Below, one piece after another: positions 9,066-18,163 of a stretch of 64,000 bases of DNA (the stretch's first letter is position 1; each line of letters starts with the position of its first letter). The stretch comes from Burkholderia sp. GAS332 (lineage in GTDB: Bacteria; Pseudomonadota; Gammaproteobacteria; Burkholderiales; Burkholderiaceae), in NCBI GenBank assembly GCA_900142905.1, contig FSRV01000001.1:62001-126000 (forward strand), read 5' to 3'. The position numbers were made by a program, and so were the translations under genes. The notes below the pieces were generated by a model that was not told the origin of the DNA, made no database searches, and was given only the letters and a program-made list of their open reading frames with translations.

Positions 9066-10244
9066 ATGAACCGCACCGACCGTACCGATACCGGCAGCGA
9101 AACCGCCGTCGGCACCCCCCACTGGACCACCGACGCCGAGCGTTGGGAAGCCGTCACCCGCCGCGAGCCGCAGGCCGACGGCGCGTTCTTCTACGCCGTC
9201 AAAACGACGGGGGTGTTCTGCCGCCCGTCGTGCGCGTCGCGCCAGCCGCGCCGCGAAAATGTCGCTTTCTTTACCGACGCAAACGCCGCGCGCGCCGCGG
9301 GCTATCGCGACTGCAAGCGTTGCCAGCCCGGCGGCCTGCCGCGCGAGCTGGAGATCGTCAATCGCGCTTGCGCCGCGCTGGATGCCGATCCGCAGCAACG
9401 CCTCACGCTCGCGCAATTGAGCGACGCGGTGCACGTCAGCCCGTTCCACCTGCAGCGTCTGTTCAAGCGCGTGGTGGGTGTGTCGCCGCGTCAGTATCAG
9501 GCTGCGCAGCGCGGCGCCGCGTTGCGCGATGCACTGCAGAGCGGGTCGGACGTGACGCGCGCAACGCTCGACGCCGGCTTTGGCTCGCCGTCGCGGATGT
9601 ACGACAGCGCCTCGGCGGAATTGGGCATGGCGCCGTCCGCGTTTCGCCGCAAAGGCGCGGGGCTCACCGTGCGCTACGCCAGCGCGCCGACCTCCCTCGG
9701 CTTCGTGCTGGTAGCCGCAACCGACAAAGGCATCTGCAAAATCGGTTTCGGCGACGATGCCGCGATACTCGCCGACGATCTGCGCGGCGAGTTCGCCAAC
9801 GCCGAACTGGTCGAAGACCCAACGCGGCTTGCACCGTTTATCGCCCAGATCGACGCGTATTTGCGCGGTACCCGCCAGGACTTCGATCTGCCTCTGGATA
9901 TCGCCGCCACCGCGTTCCGGCAACGTGTATGGGACGCACTGCGGCGCATTCCCTACGGTGAGACGCGCAGTTATTCCCAGATCGCGGAAGCGGTCGGCTC
10001 CCCCCGCGCCGTGCGCGCGGTGGCGAGCGCGTGCGCGACGAATCCGGTTGCGTTGGCGATTCCCTGTCATCGGGTCGTGCAAAAGGGCGGGGCGCTGGCG
10101 GGGTATCGCTGGGGCCTGCCGCGCAAGGCCGCGCTGCTCGACAACGAAGCCCAGCACGCAGGCGGCGTTTCGCTCGATGAACCCAATCGCCGCGAGCATG
10201 CGGCCATTGCTGCCACCACCACCAACCTGGACCACGCCGCGTGA
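9066..10244 (+). CDS. ada: Ada: bifunctional DNA methyltransferase and transcriptional activator
   Basis: 392 residues, three parts in order. An N-terminal zinc domain holds cysteines in FCRPSC and CKRC (first 100 residues); one of these normally takes methyl from phosphotriesters. A middle AraC-type helix-turn-helix carries SPFHLQRLFKRVVGVSPRQY. The C-terminal O6-alkylguanine transferase has the active-site motif PCHRV (about residue 340). The ATG at 9066 gives the usual N-terminus; an upstream in-frame start adds 19 unconvincing residues. It overlaps alkA by four bases (GTGA), so the two are translated from one transcript, probably autoactivated by methylated Ada. Confidence 0.93.
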   Translation: MNRTDRTDTGSETAVGTPHWTTDAERWEAVTRREPQADGAFFYAVKTTGVFCRPSCASRQPRRENVAFFTDANAARAAGYRDCKRCQPGGLPRELEIVNRACAALDADPQQRLTLAQLSDAVHVSPFHLQRLFKRVVGVSPRQYQAAQRGAALRDALQSGSDVTRATLDAGFGSPSRMYDSASAELGMAPSAFRRKGAGLTVRYASAPTSLGFVLVAATDKGICKIGFGDDAAILADDLRGEFANAELVEDPTRLAPFIAQIDAYLRGTRQDFDLPLDIAATAFRQRVWDALRRIPYGETRSYSQIAEAVGSPRAVRAVASACATNPVALAIPCHRVVQKGGALAGYRWGLPRKAALLDNEAQHAGGVSLDEPNRREHAAIAATTTNLDHAA

Positions 10245-11158
10245 GTACGCTTGACGACGTCGCAACACTCGAACTGCCTTTCAAACCACCCTTCGACTGG
10301 CCGCGCCTGCTGCGCTTTTTCGGTGGACGCGCGACGCCGGGCGTCGAAGCGGTCGAAGACGGCGCCTATCGCCGCGCGATCGATTGGGCCGGCGACAGCG
10401 GCACGCTGACCGTGCGCCTGCATCCGCGCAAGCGCTGCATCGTCGCGAACATCGAAGGTCCTGCGAGCCGCCATGCCGACGCGCTCGCCGCGCCGATCGC
10501 GAGGATGTTCGACCTGCACGCCGATCCGAAGAAGATCGGCCGCGAACTGGCCGCCGACCCATGGCTCGCACCATTGATCGAAGCAGTGCCGGGCTTGCGC
10601 GTGCCGGGCGCGTGGTCCGGCTTCGAACTGGTGGTACGCGCCATCGTCGGCCAGCAGGTCAGCGTGAAGGCGGCGACCACCATCATCGGACGGCTGGTGC
10701 AGCGTGCCGGCGAGCGCATCGAAGGGCATCCACATGAGCACACCGCGTGGCGCTTTCCGACGCCCGCTGCGCTCGCGACTGTGGATCTGGAAAAGATCGG
10801 CATGCCGGGTAAACGCGTAGCAGCATTGCAAGGCTTCGCGCAGGCGGTCGCCTCAGGCGACGTACCGCTCGACAGCGGTGTCGCCGATGCCGACAGCCTG
10901 CGCGCGGCGTTGCTCGCCCTGCCTGGCATTGGTCCATGGACAGTCGAGTACGTGGCGATGCGCGCATGGCGTGACGCCGACGCGTGGCCCGCATGGGACC
11001 TCGTGCTGATGCAGTCGATCTGCGCACGCGACCCGTCTCTCGTGCGGCCCACGCAGCAACGCACGCGCACCGACGCGTGGCGGCCGTGGCGCGCGTATGC
11101 GGCCATGCATCTGTGGAACGAGGTGGCGGATCGGGCAGGAGGCGCGCGCGGCGGCTGA
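10241..11158 (+). CDS. alkA: AlkA: DNA-3-methyladenine glycosylase II
   Basis: 305 residues with a GTG start overlapping the ada stop. The helix-hairpin-helix plus Gly-Pro-Asp motif is visible as LPGIGPWTVEYVAMRAW followed by the catalytic aspartate in AWPAWDLVLMQ (about residue 245). The conserved block VVRAIVGQQVSVKAATTI lies about residue 130. It removes N3- and O2-alkylated bases from DNA. Translational coupling to ada makes this an alkylation-response operon. Confidence 0.92.
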   Translation: MSTLDDVATLELPFKPPFDWPRLLRFFGGRATPGVEAVEDGAYRRAIDWAGDSGTLTVRLHPRKRCIVANIEGPASRHADALAAPIARMFDLHADPKKIGRELAADPWLAPLIEAVPGLRVPGAWSGFELVVRAIVGQQVSVKAATTIIGRLVQRAGERIEGHPHEHTAWRFPTPAALATVDLEKIGMPGKRVAALQGFAQAVASGDVPLDSGVADADSLRAALLALPGIGPWTVEYVAMRAWRDADAWPAWDLVLMQSICARDPSLVRPTQQRTRTDAWRPWRAYAAMHLWNEVADRAGGARGG

Positions 11159-11344
11159 GGTCGTGTGTAACGCGGCGGAGGGCAGACCGTTTCGTCCTGA
11201 AATTAGGCTGGGTTGTCTCGTCCGAGGGCCGGCTGAAGCGGGCTCAAGCAGCCGTTCTGGCGAGATGTTAAAGTGCCCGCTACCCGAAAATTCCGCCGAA
11301 CGTTGTCAACCGCGCAGTGCTGCCTGTATGGAGTGAAGCGGCAC

Positions 11345-12991
11345 ATGGCGGCCGACAACGCCCGACTCGCATCAATGCCAAACACGACACCTTCCCGCAC
11401 GAACGACGCGTTATCGCACCGCCTGTCCGTGCTGACCTCAGGCCCGCAGCGCGACGCGCTGATACGTGGCCTGCGCGGCATCGAAAAGGAAAGCCTGCGC
11501 GTGACGCACGAGGGCAAGCTTGCCATGACGCCGCATTCGCGCGCGCTCGGTTCGGCGCTCACGCATCCGTCGCTCACCACCGACTATTCCGAAGCGCTGA
11601 TCGAACTGATCACGCCGGCTGAGCACGACGTCACGGTCACGCTCGAGAAGCTCGACACGCTGCATCGTTTCGTCTACGCCGAACTCGGCGACGAGATCTT
11701 GTGGAACAACTCGATGCCGGGCCTGCTGCCTGAAACGGACGACGGCATTCCGATCGCGCACTACGGCACATCGAACATCGGCAAATTGAAGTACGTGTAC
11801 CGCATTGGCCTGGCGCTCCGTTACGGCCGCACGATGCAGTGCATTGCGGGCATCCACTACAACTATTCGCTGAACGAAGAAGTATGGCGGGTGTTGCATG
11901 CCGACCAGCAATCCACGGCGAATGCCGTCGATTTCCAGTCCGACCGTTACCTCGCGCTGATCCGCAATTTCCGCCGCACCAACTGGCTGCTGATGTACCT
12001 GTTTGGCGCATCGCCGGCACTGGATCGCCGCTTCCTCCGCGACCGCCAACACACGCTCGAAACCTTCGACGCCGACACGCTGTATCGCCCGTACGCGACG
12101 AGCTTGCGCATGAGCGACCTCGGCTACTCGAACACTACCGCGCAAGCCGCGCTGCAGGCAGACTACAACACCTTGCCGGGCTACCTCGACGCGCTCGCGA
12201 AGGCCGTGAGCCAGCCGTATCCCCCGTACGAGGCAATTGGCACGCAGCGCGACGGCGAGTGGGTGCAGATCAACACGAACGTGCTGCAAATCGAAAACGA
12301 ATTCTATTCGACGATCCGTCCGAAGCGCGTTACGTATCCTGGCGAGCGTCCGCTGCATGCGTTGGCCGCGCGTGGCGTGCAGTATGTCGAAGTACGCTGC
12401 ATGGACATCGATCCGTTCGAGCCGACCGGCATTTCACTGGAGACGTCGCGTTTTCTCGACGCTTACCTGCTGGTCTGCGCGCTCGACGACAGCGCGCTGC
12501 TGCCGCCGGACGCCTATGCGGAGGCGAATCAGAACTTTGGCCGCGTCACGATGGAAGGTCGCAAGCCGGGCCTCGAACTGACGCGCGACGGCAGCCCAAT
12601 TGCGATGACGGACTGGGCAAACGAACTACTCGTCAAGATCGACGCAGCCGCGGCAACGCTCGACGCCTTGCACGGCGGCGACGAACACGCGCGCGCCGTG
12701 GCGGTTCAGCGCGCGAAGTTGGCGGACGCATCGCTGACGCCGTCTGCGCGCGTATTGCAGACGATGCGTGACAAGCAGCAGAGCTTCCTCGCGTTCGGCC
12801 TTGAGCAAAGCGAGGTGCACGCCGCCTATTTCCGCTCGCGTCCGCTGGACGCTGCGCAGACCAAGGAATTCACCGACCTTGCCGCGCAATCGCTTGCAGA
12901 GCAGGCCAAATTGGAGCGGGAAGAGGTGGGTTCATTCGACGCATTCGTCGCGGCATACCGGGCGTACACGTTGAACCGGTTTAGCGTCTAA
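11345..12991 (+). CDS. gshA: Glutamate-cysteine ligase, GshA type
   Basis: About 548 residues, E. coli-type gamma-glutamylcysteine synthetase, the first step of glutathione synthesis. Key blocks are [40 protein letters not shown] and [16 protein letters not shown]. The start is uncertain. The ATG at 11345 has GGAG eleven bases upstream, the ATG at 11375 would also fit, and a GTG at 11273 extends the frame without similarity. A terminator hairpin follows at 13036. A second, unrelated gamma-glutamyl ligase-like gene (ybdK) lies at 40.9 kb. Confidence 0.9.
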   Translation: MAADNARLASMPNTTPSRTNDALSHRLSVLTSGPQRDALIRGLRGIEKESLRVTHEGKLAMTPHSRALGSALTHPSLTTDYSEALIELITPAEHDVTVTLEKLDTLHRFVYAELGDEILWNNSMPGLLPETDDGIPIAHYGTSNIGKLKYVYRIGLALRYGRTMQCIAGIHYNYSLNEEVWRVLHADQQSTANAVDFQSDRYLALIRNFRRTNWLLMYLFGASPALDRRFLRDRQHTLETFDADTLYRPYATSLRMSDLGYSNTTAQAALQADYNTLPGYLDALAKAVSQPYPPYEAIGTQRDGEWVQINTNVLQIENEFYSTIRPKRVTYPGERPLHALAARGVQYVEVRCMDIDPFEPTGISLETSRFLDAYLLVCALDDSALLPPDAYAEANQNFGRVTMEGRKPGLELTRDGSPIAMTDWANELLVKIDAAAATLDALHGGDEHARAVAVQRAKLADASLTPSARVLQTMRDKQQSFLAFGLEQSEVHAAYFRSRPLDAAQTKEFTDLAAQSLAEQAKLEREEVGSFDAFVAAYRAYTLNRFSV

Positions 12992-13035
12992 ACGACGAAC
13001 GTCGTTGCGCCGGAAAAAGCGGCCCTGAGGAAAAA

Positions 13036-13065
13036 TGCCGTTCAGCTAACACTGAACGGCATTTT
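13036..13065 (+). terminator. Rho-independent terminator after gshA
   Basis: Perfect 10-bp stem TGCCGTTCAG/CTGAACGGCA with a 6-base loop and TTTT after it. A run of A precedes the stem, so it could act in both directions. Confidence 0.8.
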
Positions 13066-13265
13066 CATTTGTGAAACGGGAAGAGCCCTTGGAGGGCTGC
13101 TTTTTTATTGTGCACAGGTAACGTCTGCGCAAAGCGATGCTGGCCGCCCAACTGTATCGGCAAAATCTCCACTCGTTTTGGCGATTCGCAAATGGGTATG
13201 AAACACCTGGCCGGGGCTGCGGTCCAACTTAGACGACACGCTCCAGAGAGGGAGGCTTCAACGCG

Positions 13266-13769
13266 ATGAAAAAGGGTCTGTTGGCAGTACTGTGTCTGGC
13301 GGCGGCGGGATGCTCGACGCAAGGGCAGGTCAATCCGGACGTCATGCAGATCGCGACTACGCCGTTGACGTGTTCGAGCAAGGCCGAGTGTGATGTTTGG
13401 TGGCAGCGCGCGCAGACGTGGGTAGCCGGTCATTCGACATACAAGATCGAATCTGCGACTGACACGTTGATCCAGACGGCGGGCCCGGACGGTGGCAAGC
13501 GAGCGCTGGCGTATCAGATTACGCGCACCGCGAACCCGGACGGCACTGCGACGATTGGATTCGCGGCGCATTGTGACGGCTCGATGGGATGCAAACCTAA
13601 CCCATGGGAGGCGGGCGCCGACTTCAAGGAATACGTACGAGGCACAACCGCGGGCGCGCCGCAGGGCGGTGCAAAACCATCGCAACCTGGAGGACCGACG
13701 GCGATGCACCCGGACGCCATGCAGGGCCAGTCGATCCCGGGAACGAGTGGGGAGGCGGTCACGCAGTGA
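13266..13769 (+). CDS. Small lipoprotein of unknown function
   Basis: 167 residues. The N-terminus MKKGLLAVLCLAAAGC is a lipoprotein signal with lipobox LAAAGC, so the product should be lipid-anchored at Cys16. Further cysteines (LTCSSKAEC, HCDGSMGC) suggest disulphides in the periplasm. The C-terminal 35 residues are rich in Gly, Pro and Gln and probably disordered. GAGAGGGAGG lies upstream of the ATG. No relative with known function is recognised, and it stands alone between the gshA terminator and repeat copy A. Confidence 0.75.
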   Translation: MKKGLLAVLCLAAAGCSTQGQVNPDVMQIATTPLTCSSKAECDVWWQRAQTWVAGHSTYKIESATDTLIQTAGPDGGKRALAYQITRTANPDGTATIGFAAHCDGSMGCKPNPWEAGADFKEYVRGTTAGAPQGGAKPSQPGGPTAMHPDAMQGQSIPGTSGEAVTQ

Positions 13770-14004
13770 GGGCGGGGGAAACGGTAATGCAGTCTGCGAG
13801 GAGAAGGTCAAGCCCGAGGCCGCGAAGCGGTGCGCCGGAGGTGCAGGCTTGAGGTTCGCCTCGCCCCCGGAAAACCGTTTGCATGGTCGCGAGTGGACGA
13901 TATCTCCTCTGACATTATCTGGCCGGCCGAGTCCCAGCTAACCCACATGAACCGCGAGTGTGACACTGAGTAACCCACCGCGCAAAAACACGGCAAGTGT
14001 TGTT

Positions 14005-14202
14005 AGAAGTGCGCTTCGGCGCGCGCAGCGCCGCCGGAAGTATGACTGCCTTGTCACTTGCGCTGAATGTGCGGGAACACAGATTCCAGATGCACCACTA
14101 CCGTGGCTGTGCGGGGGACCCGCTTAGCAGGGGGTTCGAGCCGCTTTCTCTTGCTTACTTCTCTTTGCGGCGGCAAAGAGAAGTAAGTGCCGCCCCGCAC
14201 AG
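14005..14202 (+). repeat. Dispersed repeat, copy A, left part
   Basis: First of five copies of one repeat in this window (A 14.0, B 24.2, C 24.9, D 54.3, E 56.6 kb). Order in the family: a GC-rich start (TGCGCTTCGGCGCGCGCAGC), a block ending CAGATGCACCACTACCG, GACCCGCTTAGCAGGGGGTT, the hairpin CTTACTTCTCTTTGC/GCAAAGAGAAGTAAG, then a C/A-rich tail. This copy is interrupted after the hairpin by an IS4-family element, and the last ten bases (CCCCGCACAG) are its target duplication. Between the lipoprotein stop (13769) and here there is about 235 bases with no recognisable feature. Confidence 0.85.
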
Positions 14203-15571
14203 CAATGCTCTCAACTTAAGCCCCATTTCATCAAGCAAGCTTGTACGCGAGATGGTGATGGGGCTTGGCTTTTCTGGGCGGTCGTGGGTAAGAGCGCGAG
14301 GGCTGGATACGACATCGGGCCTGGTGGATGGCCGGCATGACTTTGGGCAGCAGGTTCAGGCAGTGTTCAATCCGTAGCAGGCACGCGCCGAGGATCGGCT
14401 TGAGGGCACCCAGCGCATAAACACGGTCAGGACGGCTGGCAGGTGCGTCATCGTGAGACGCATCGTCGAGATCGCTGAGCAGTGTGCACAGGTTGTCGGC
14501 GACGGTTTTTGCGCCGAAGTCCTGCTGCAGCGCCAGGTAGTCCAGCCCCGTGACGGCCTCCAGCCGCAGCCGGTGCTTGAGCCGTTTGAACGCTTCCTCG
14601 ATGCGCCAGCGCTGATGGTAGAGCGCCCCGAAGGTGGCAGCCGGATAGCGCTGGCGATCGAGCAGCGAGGTCATCAGCACGCGAACACGTCCGCCAGGAG
14701 TGACATCGCGGATCAGGCGCACCGTGGTGGGCGTGCGCACCAGTTCATAGTCAAGGGCGTCCTGTTCATCGGGCGCGGCCAGTGTCACGAAGCGCTCAGC
14801 CTCGCCACTGCGCGCAAAGGCGGTGACGCACGTCCAGGCGCGTGCATCCACGCGTAGACAGAACGGGATCTCGCGCTGTGCCAGGGCGGCTACCATCATG
14901 TTGCCGAGATAGCCGCGATCGAGCAGCAGCAGATCGGTGTGCGGTTGCAGTACGTCCAGCGCTTCGAACAGCATCTGCCGCTCGGAGCCGTCGGCCGGAT
15001 GAAGCGCGGCGTGCAGGGTCAGTTCGGGCCCCGGCAGGAACAGCGCAAATGCGTAGTGGTCGGCGCGCAGATCATGGCCTTCGCGCGTGCCTACCCGCAG
15101 ACGGCTACCGTCGGCTGCGACCAGCCTCAGGCCATTCCAGCGCATCGAATCAATGTAGGGTTGGGCCAGCTCGATCAGGCGCGCGCGGGCCAGTTCGAAC
15201 AGCTCGGCCGACAGGCCGCGGCGCGCCTTGCTGAAGGCCTGTGCACTTACCGCCCGGGTGCGCACCGTTTGCCCGTGCAACGCGCCAAACAGCCCATCGA
15301 GCTCGGCCTGCACGCTCGAGCGCATGCCCGACATCATCAACGCTGCCATGCGTGGCAGCGTCAGGATGCGATTGCGGGTAAAGGCAGTGGGAGAACGGCG
15401 AACACGCTCAGCGAGCGCCGGATCGAACAGGAAATCGGAGAACTCAGCCAGGAGTTGGGAAGACGCTGGTATTTGAGTTCATATCGTTTATTTATCAATC
15501 AGTTATGCGATGAAGTTTACAGGGCAAACGCCCCGTATACAAGCCCTTTCGGGCTTAAGTTGAGAGCATTG
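14203..15571. mobile_element. IS4-family insertion sequence, 1,369 bp
   Basis: Ends are perfect 21-bp inverted repeats (14203-14223 and 15551-15571) beginning CAATGCTCTCAAC. The element is flanked by an exact 10-bp direct repeat CCCCGCACAG (14193-14202 and 15572-15581), a target duplication in the size range of IS4 elements. It carries one leftward transposase gene. The intact duplication and ends imply a fairly recent insertion into repeat copy A. Specific IS name not assigned. Confidence 0.93.
14231..15349 (-). CDS. IS4-family transposase
   Basis: 372 residues from the ATG at 15349. Catalytic residues are visible: first Asp in VAADGSRLR, second in LLLDRGYLG, and the YREK signature of IS4 transposases, YHQRWRIEEAFKRLK (Y-x2-R-x3-E-x6-K). 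Family-like sequence continues upstream of this ATG in the same frame (FLFDPALAERVRRSPTAF) to a stop just before 15473, yet that stretch has no ATG, GTG or TTG. Either a rarer start is used or the 5' end is frameshifted: an ATG at about 15481 opens the neighbouring frame for only 12 codons. Activity is therefore uncertain. Confidence 0.88.
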   Translation of the reverse strand: MAALMMSGMRSSVQAELDGLFGALHGQTVRTRAVSAQAFSKARRGLSAELFELARARLIELAQPYIDSMRWNGLRLVAADGSRLRVGTREGHDLRADHYAFALFLPGPELTLHAALHPADGSERQMLFEALDVLQPHTDLLLLDRGYLGNMMVAALAQREIPFCLRVDARAWTCVTAFARSGEAERFVTLAAPDEQDALDYELVRTPTTVRLIRDVTPGGRVRVLMTSLLDRQRYPAATFGALYHQRWRIEEAFKRLKHRLRLEAVTGLDYLALQQDFGAKTVADNLCTLLSDLDDASHDDAPASRPDRVYALGALKPILGACLLRIEHCLNLLPKVMPAIHQARCRIQPSRSYPRPPRKAKPHHHLAYKLA

Positions 15572-15660
15572 CCCCGCACAGGGGCAACGCTAATAGACCG
15601 ATAAGAAAACAAGGAAAGGCCAACGCCGCAGGCACCCAGCCAACCAAGCGCCGCGCAGGC
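15572..15660 (+). repeat. Dispersed repeat, copy A, right part
   Basis: Continues copy A after the IS4 element: CCCCGCACAGGGGCAACGCT, then the family tail CTAATAGACCGATAAG, GGAAAGGCCAACGCCGCAGG and CGCCGCGCAGGC. It ends about ten bases from the stop of the efflux-pump gene, whose last several hundred bases show the skewed codon use found beside every copy. Confidence 0.85.
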
Positions 15661-15670
15661 AAAAACCCCA

Positions 15671-17233
15671 TCAATGCCCCATAGAAGGCCCCACCCCTTT
15701 CCTGGGCTTAGTCACCCAAACCAGCACAGCCAACACAAGAAACGCCGCACAGGAAATCCGAAAAAAATCATTAGTGGCCATCATATAAGCCTGCGCCGTA
15801 ACAACCTGATTCAACTGAGCAGTAAGGCTATCCCCCGAAAGCCCAAGCCCCGCCAACCCATTGGTATAAGCATTGGTATTAGCCGAATAGACATTGACAG
15901 AATCAGTCAACATCGCATGATGATAAATCGTATCGTTTTCCCAGTAAGTCGTACTAACAGCCGTCCCAATCGCCCCGGACAACGTCCGAAAAAAGTTCGA
16001 CAACCCAGAAGCACTAGCAAGCCGCTCATCCGACACGCTGGACAGCGTAATAGTCGTCATTGGCACAAAGAAACAAGCCACCCCAATCCCTTGCACCAAC
16101 CGCGGCCAGATCACATGATTGAACGGCACATCGAGGGTAAAAGTCGAGTTCCAGAACGACACGAACGCGAACACGATGAATGCAAAACTCGCCACCACGC
16201 GCAGGTTCAACCGATGCATGTTCTTGCCGATCATCGGCGACAAAAACAGCGCAAGAATCCCGACCGGCGCGGTTGCCAAACCAGCAAGCCCCGCGGTGTA
16301 CCCCATCACCGTCTGCAACCAGAGCGGGAAAATCACCACAGACCCAAAGAACGCCATAAATCCGAACGAAATAATCACCACACCAAGCGCGAAATTACGA
16401 TCCTTGAATAGCGAAAGATCGACAACGGGCTCCTTATCCGTCATCTCCCACACCAGCAGGAACGCAATCGACACCACCGCAATAATCGCCAGCGTGATGA
16501 TAAACGTCGAGTTGAACCAGTCGCGATCCTTGCCGAGGTCAAGCACCATCTGCAAACACGACACGCCAATCACAAGCAACGCGAGGCCAATCGCATCGAT
16601 ACGCTGCTTGGTGACCTTGGTCTCGCGGCCACGCAACAGCAGGAACGCGCACACCGCCGAGAACAACCCAATCGGCACATTGATATAAAAGATCCACGGC
16701 CACGTGTAGTTATCGGTGATATACCCGCCCATCACGGGCCCAAAAATCGGCGCGCAAATCACGGTCATCGCCCAAAGACCAAGCGCGAGCCCGCGCTTTT
16801 CCGTTGGGTACGAGCGCATCAGAATCGTCTGCGAAAGCGGGACCATCGGCCCGGAAACTAGCCCCTGCAGAAGCCGGAACGCAATCAGCGACTCGAAATT
16901 GTGCGCGAAGCCGCACAGCGCCGAGGCGATCGTGAAAAGCAGCACCGACAGCGTGAACAACCGCACCTCGCCGACGCGCCGCGCGAGCCAGCCAGTCAAC
17001 GGCACCGCGATCGCCGAGGCCACGGAATACGACGAGATGACCCAGGTGCCCTGACTGGTCGCTACGCCGAGGCTGCCGGAAATGGTCGGCACAGCGACGT
17101 TCGCGATCGACGTGTCGAGCACTTCCATGAACGTACCGAGCGCGAGACCGACGGTGAGCAACGCCAACATCCCGCCCTTGAGCGGGGCAAGTTCAGCGGC
17201 GGGTAGGGCTTCGGCGGTAGCCGTGGCAGCCAT
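15671..17233 (-). CDS. EmrB/QacA-type multidrug efflux transporter (MFS, DHA2)
   Basis: 520 residues with 14 predicted membrane helices, a proton-driven exporter of the inner membrane. Family motifs are LDTSIANVAVPTISG (helix 1), GWLARRVGEVRLF (motif A) and MGGYITDNYTWPWIFYINVP (helix 5/6). A good GAGGAGA site lies before the ATG at 17233. A MarR regulator lies 135 bases upstream on the same strand, and an outer-membrane factor follows 1.5 kb away in the other direction. No EmrA-like adaptor gene is next to it. The 3' end uses many T-ending codons, unlike its 5' half. Confidence 0.9.
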   Translation of the reverse strand: MAATATAEALPAAELAPLKGGMLALLTVGLALGTFMEVLDTSIANVAVPTISGSLGVATSQGTWVISSYSVASAIAVPLTGWLARRVGEVRLFTLSVLLFTIASALCGFAHNFESLIAFRLLQGLVSGPMVPLSQTILMRSYPTEKRGLALGLWAMTVICAPIFGPVMGGYITDNYTWPWIFYINVPIGLFSAVCAFLLLRGRETKVTKQRIDAIGLALLVIGVSCLQMVLDLGKDRDWFNSTFIITLAIIAVVSIAFLLVWEMTDKEPVVDLSLFKDRNFALGVVIISFGFMAFFGSVVIFPLWLQTVMGYTAGLAGLATAPVGILALFLSPMIGKNMHRLNLRVVASFAFIVFAFVSFWNSTFTLDVPFNHVIWPRLVQGIGVACFFVPMTTITLSSVSDERLASASGLSNFFRTLSGAIGTAVSTTYWENDTIYHHAMLTDSVNVYSANTNAYTNGLAGLGLSGDSLTAQLNQVVTAQAYMMATNDFFRISCAAFLVLAVLVWVTKPRKGVGPSMGH

Positions 17234-17368
17234 GTATGTTTCTCCTCAGCTGGGAAAGCTTGTCGCGGCAGCCTTATCGCACCCACCGAATGGCGTGCTT
17301 ACATGCCGGATCACCCTCTGCCCAGACAGACATTTTTAAACAATGGCGCTTTCATAAACGCCTCTTGG

Positions 17369-17911
17369 TTACTGCCCGCCGTGATCTGGCAGCGGCTCTT
17401 CGGGTGAATCTTCCAGCGATTCCTGCGGCGATCCGAGGCTGCAACACGCGCTTGCTCCCTCGCCGATGCCGTTCGCAATGAAGCGGCCGAGCAGATCGAG
17501 CAAGGCCGCGTGGTCCGCGGCGGAAAATCCGCGCAACTGCTCGTTCAGCACGGCTGCGCCCAGACTCGGCAATTGCCGCGCGGCTTCATGGCCCTGCGGC
17601 GTCAGCTCCAGCTTGACCATCCGACGGTCCGCGTCGCTGCGCGTACGCACGATAAAGCCTTTCTTTTCAAGGCGATCGAGCAGGCGCGTCATCGATCCGC
17701 TGTCGTATGACATGACCCGCGACAACTCGAACGGCGTGCTCGCGCGTTGTGCCGACAACACCAGAATCACGCCGATCTGCTGGGCGGTCAGTCCTAACGG
17801 TTTGACCGCACGGTCCATCCGCTCGACAAGCACGTTTCGCGCTTTCGTCAGGTAATAGCCAAGACTCGATTCGAGGTGAATCTCGTCCGCGTTGTAGGGG
17901 CCGTCAGTCAT
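17369..17911 (-). CDS. MarR-family regulator of the efflux pump
   Basis: 180 residues from the ATG at 17911 (MTDGPYNADE); the frame runs further upstream but without similarity. The winged helix-turn-helix lies at about residues 45-105: TAQQIGVILVLSAQ, SYDSGSMTRLLDRLEKKGFI and the wing RTRSDADRRMVKLELT. The C-terminal tail is acidic with two adjacent Cys (SACCSLG), which could sense thiol chemistry, though this is speculation. Same strand as the pump, so likely co-transcribed and autorepressed through the site at 18047-18060. Confidence 0.88.
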   Translation of the reverse strand: MTDGPYNADEIHLESSLGYYLTKARNVLVERMDRAVKPLGLTAQQIGVILVLSAQRASTPFELSRVMSYDSGSMTRLLDRLEKKGFIVRTRSDADRRMVKLELTPQGHEAARQLPSLGAAVLNEQLRGFSAADHAALLDLLGRFIANGIGEGASACCSLGSPQESLEDSPEEPLPDHGGQ

Positions 17912-18030
17912 CGTGTATCCGGGAACATCGTCGAGCAGAACGAATTCTAGCTGCCTAAGCAGACAAGTCAAACTCCGTTCGCGTAGCGCGAACAGCGCAA
18001 AAAACAACACCGCTGCGGCGCGCGGAGCAA

Positions 18031-18060
18031 AGTATCTTGAAATTTAATTGCATAGTCAAT
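18031..18060 (-). promoter_or_regulatory. Promoter and candidate MarR operator upstream of the regulator
   Basis: Minus strand: -35 TTGACT (18054-18059), 17-base spacer, -10 GATACT (18031-18036). An imperfect palindrome ATTGCATAGTCAAT (18047-18060) covers the -35, the expected place for a MarR-type repressor. The region is markedly AT-rich against the background. Confidence 0.5.
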
Positions 18061-18163
18061 ATTATTATAGGCAACGAGTTACGCGCGATCCGCGCCACCC
18101 GAGACCATGTTCTGACCGATTGTCTGCACGCCGCAATGGCGCCGTGCGAAAAGGATTTCCCCG

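Noticed and set aside
8805..10268. Long minus-strand frame opposite ada
   Set aside because: Antisense shadow; ada has complete catalytic motifs on the + strand.
13770..14004. Possible gene between the lipoprotein and repeat A
   Set aside because: Short frames without ribosome sites or similarity; treated as intergenic.
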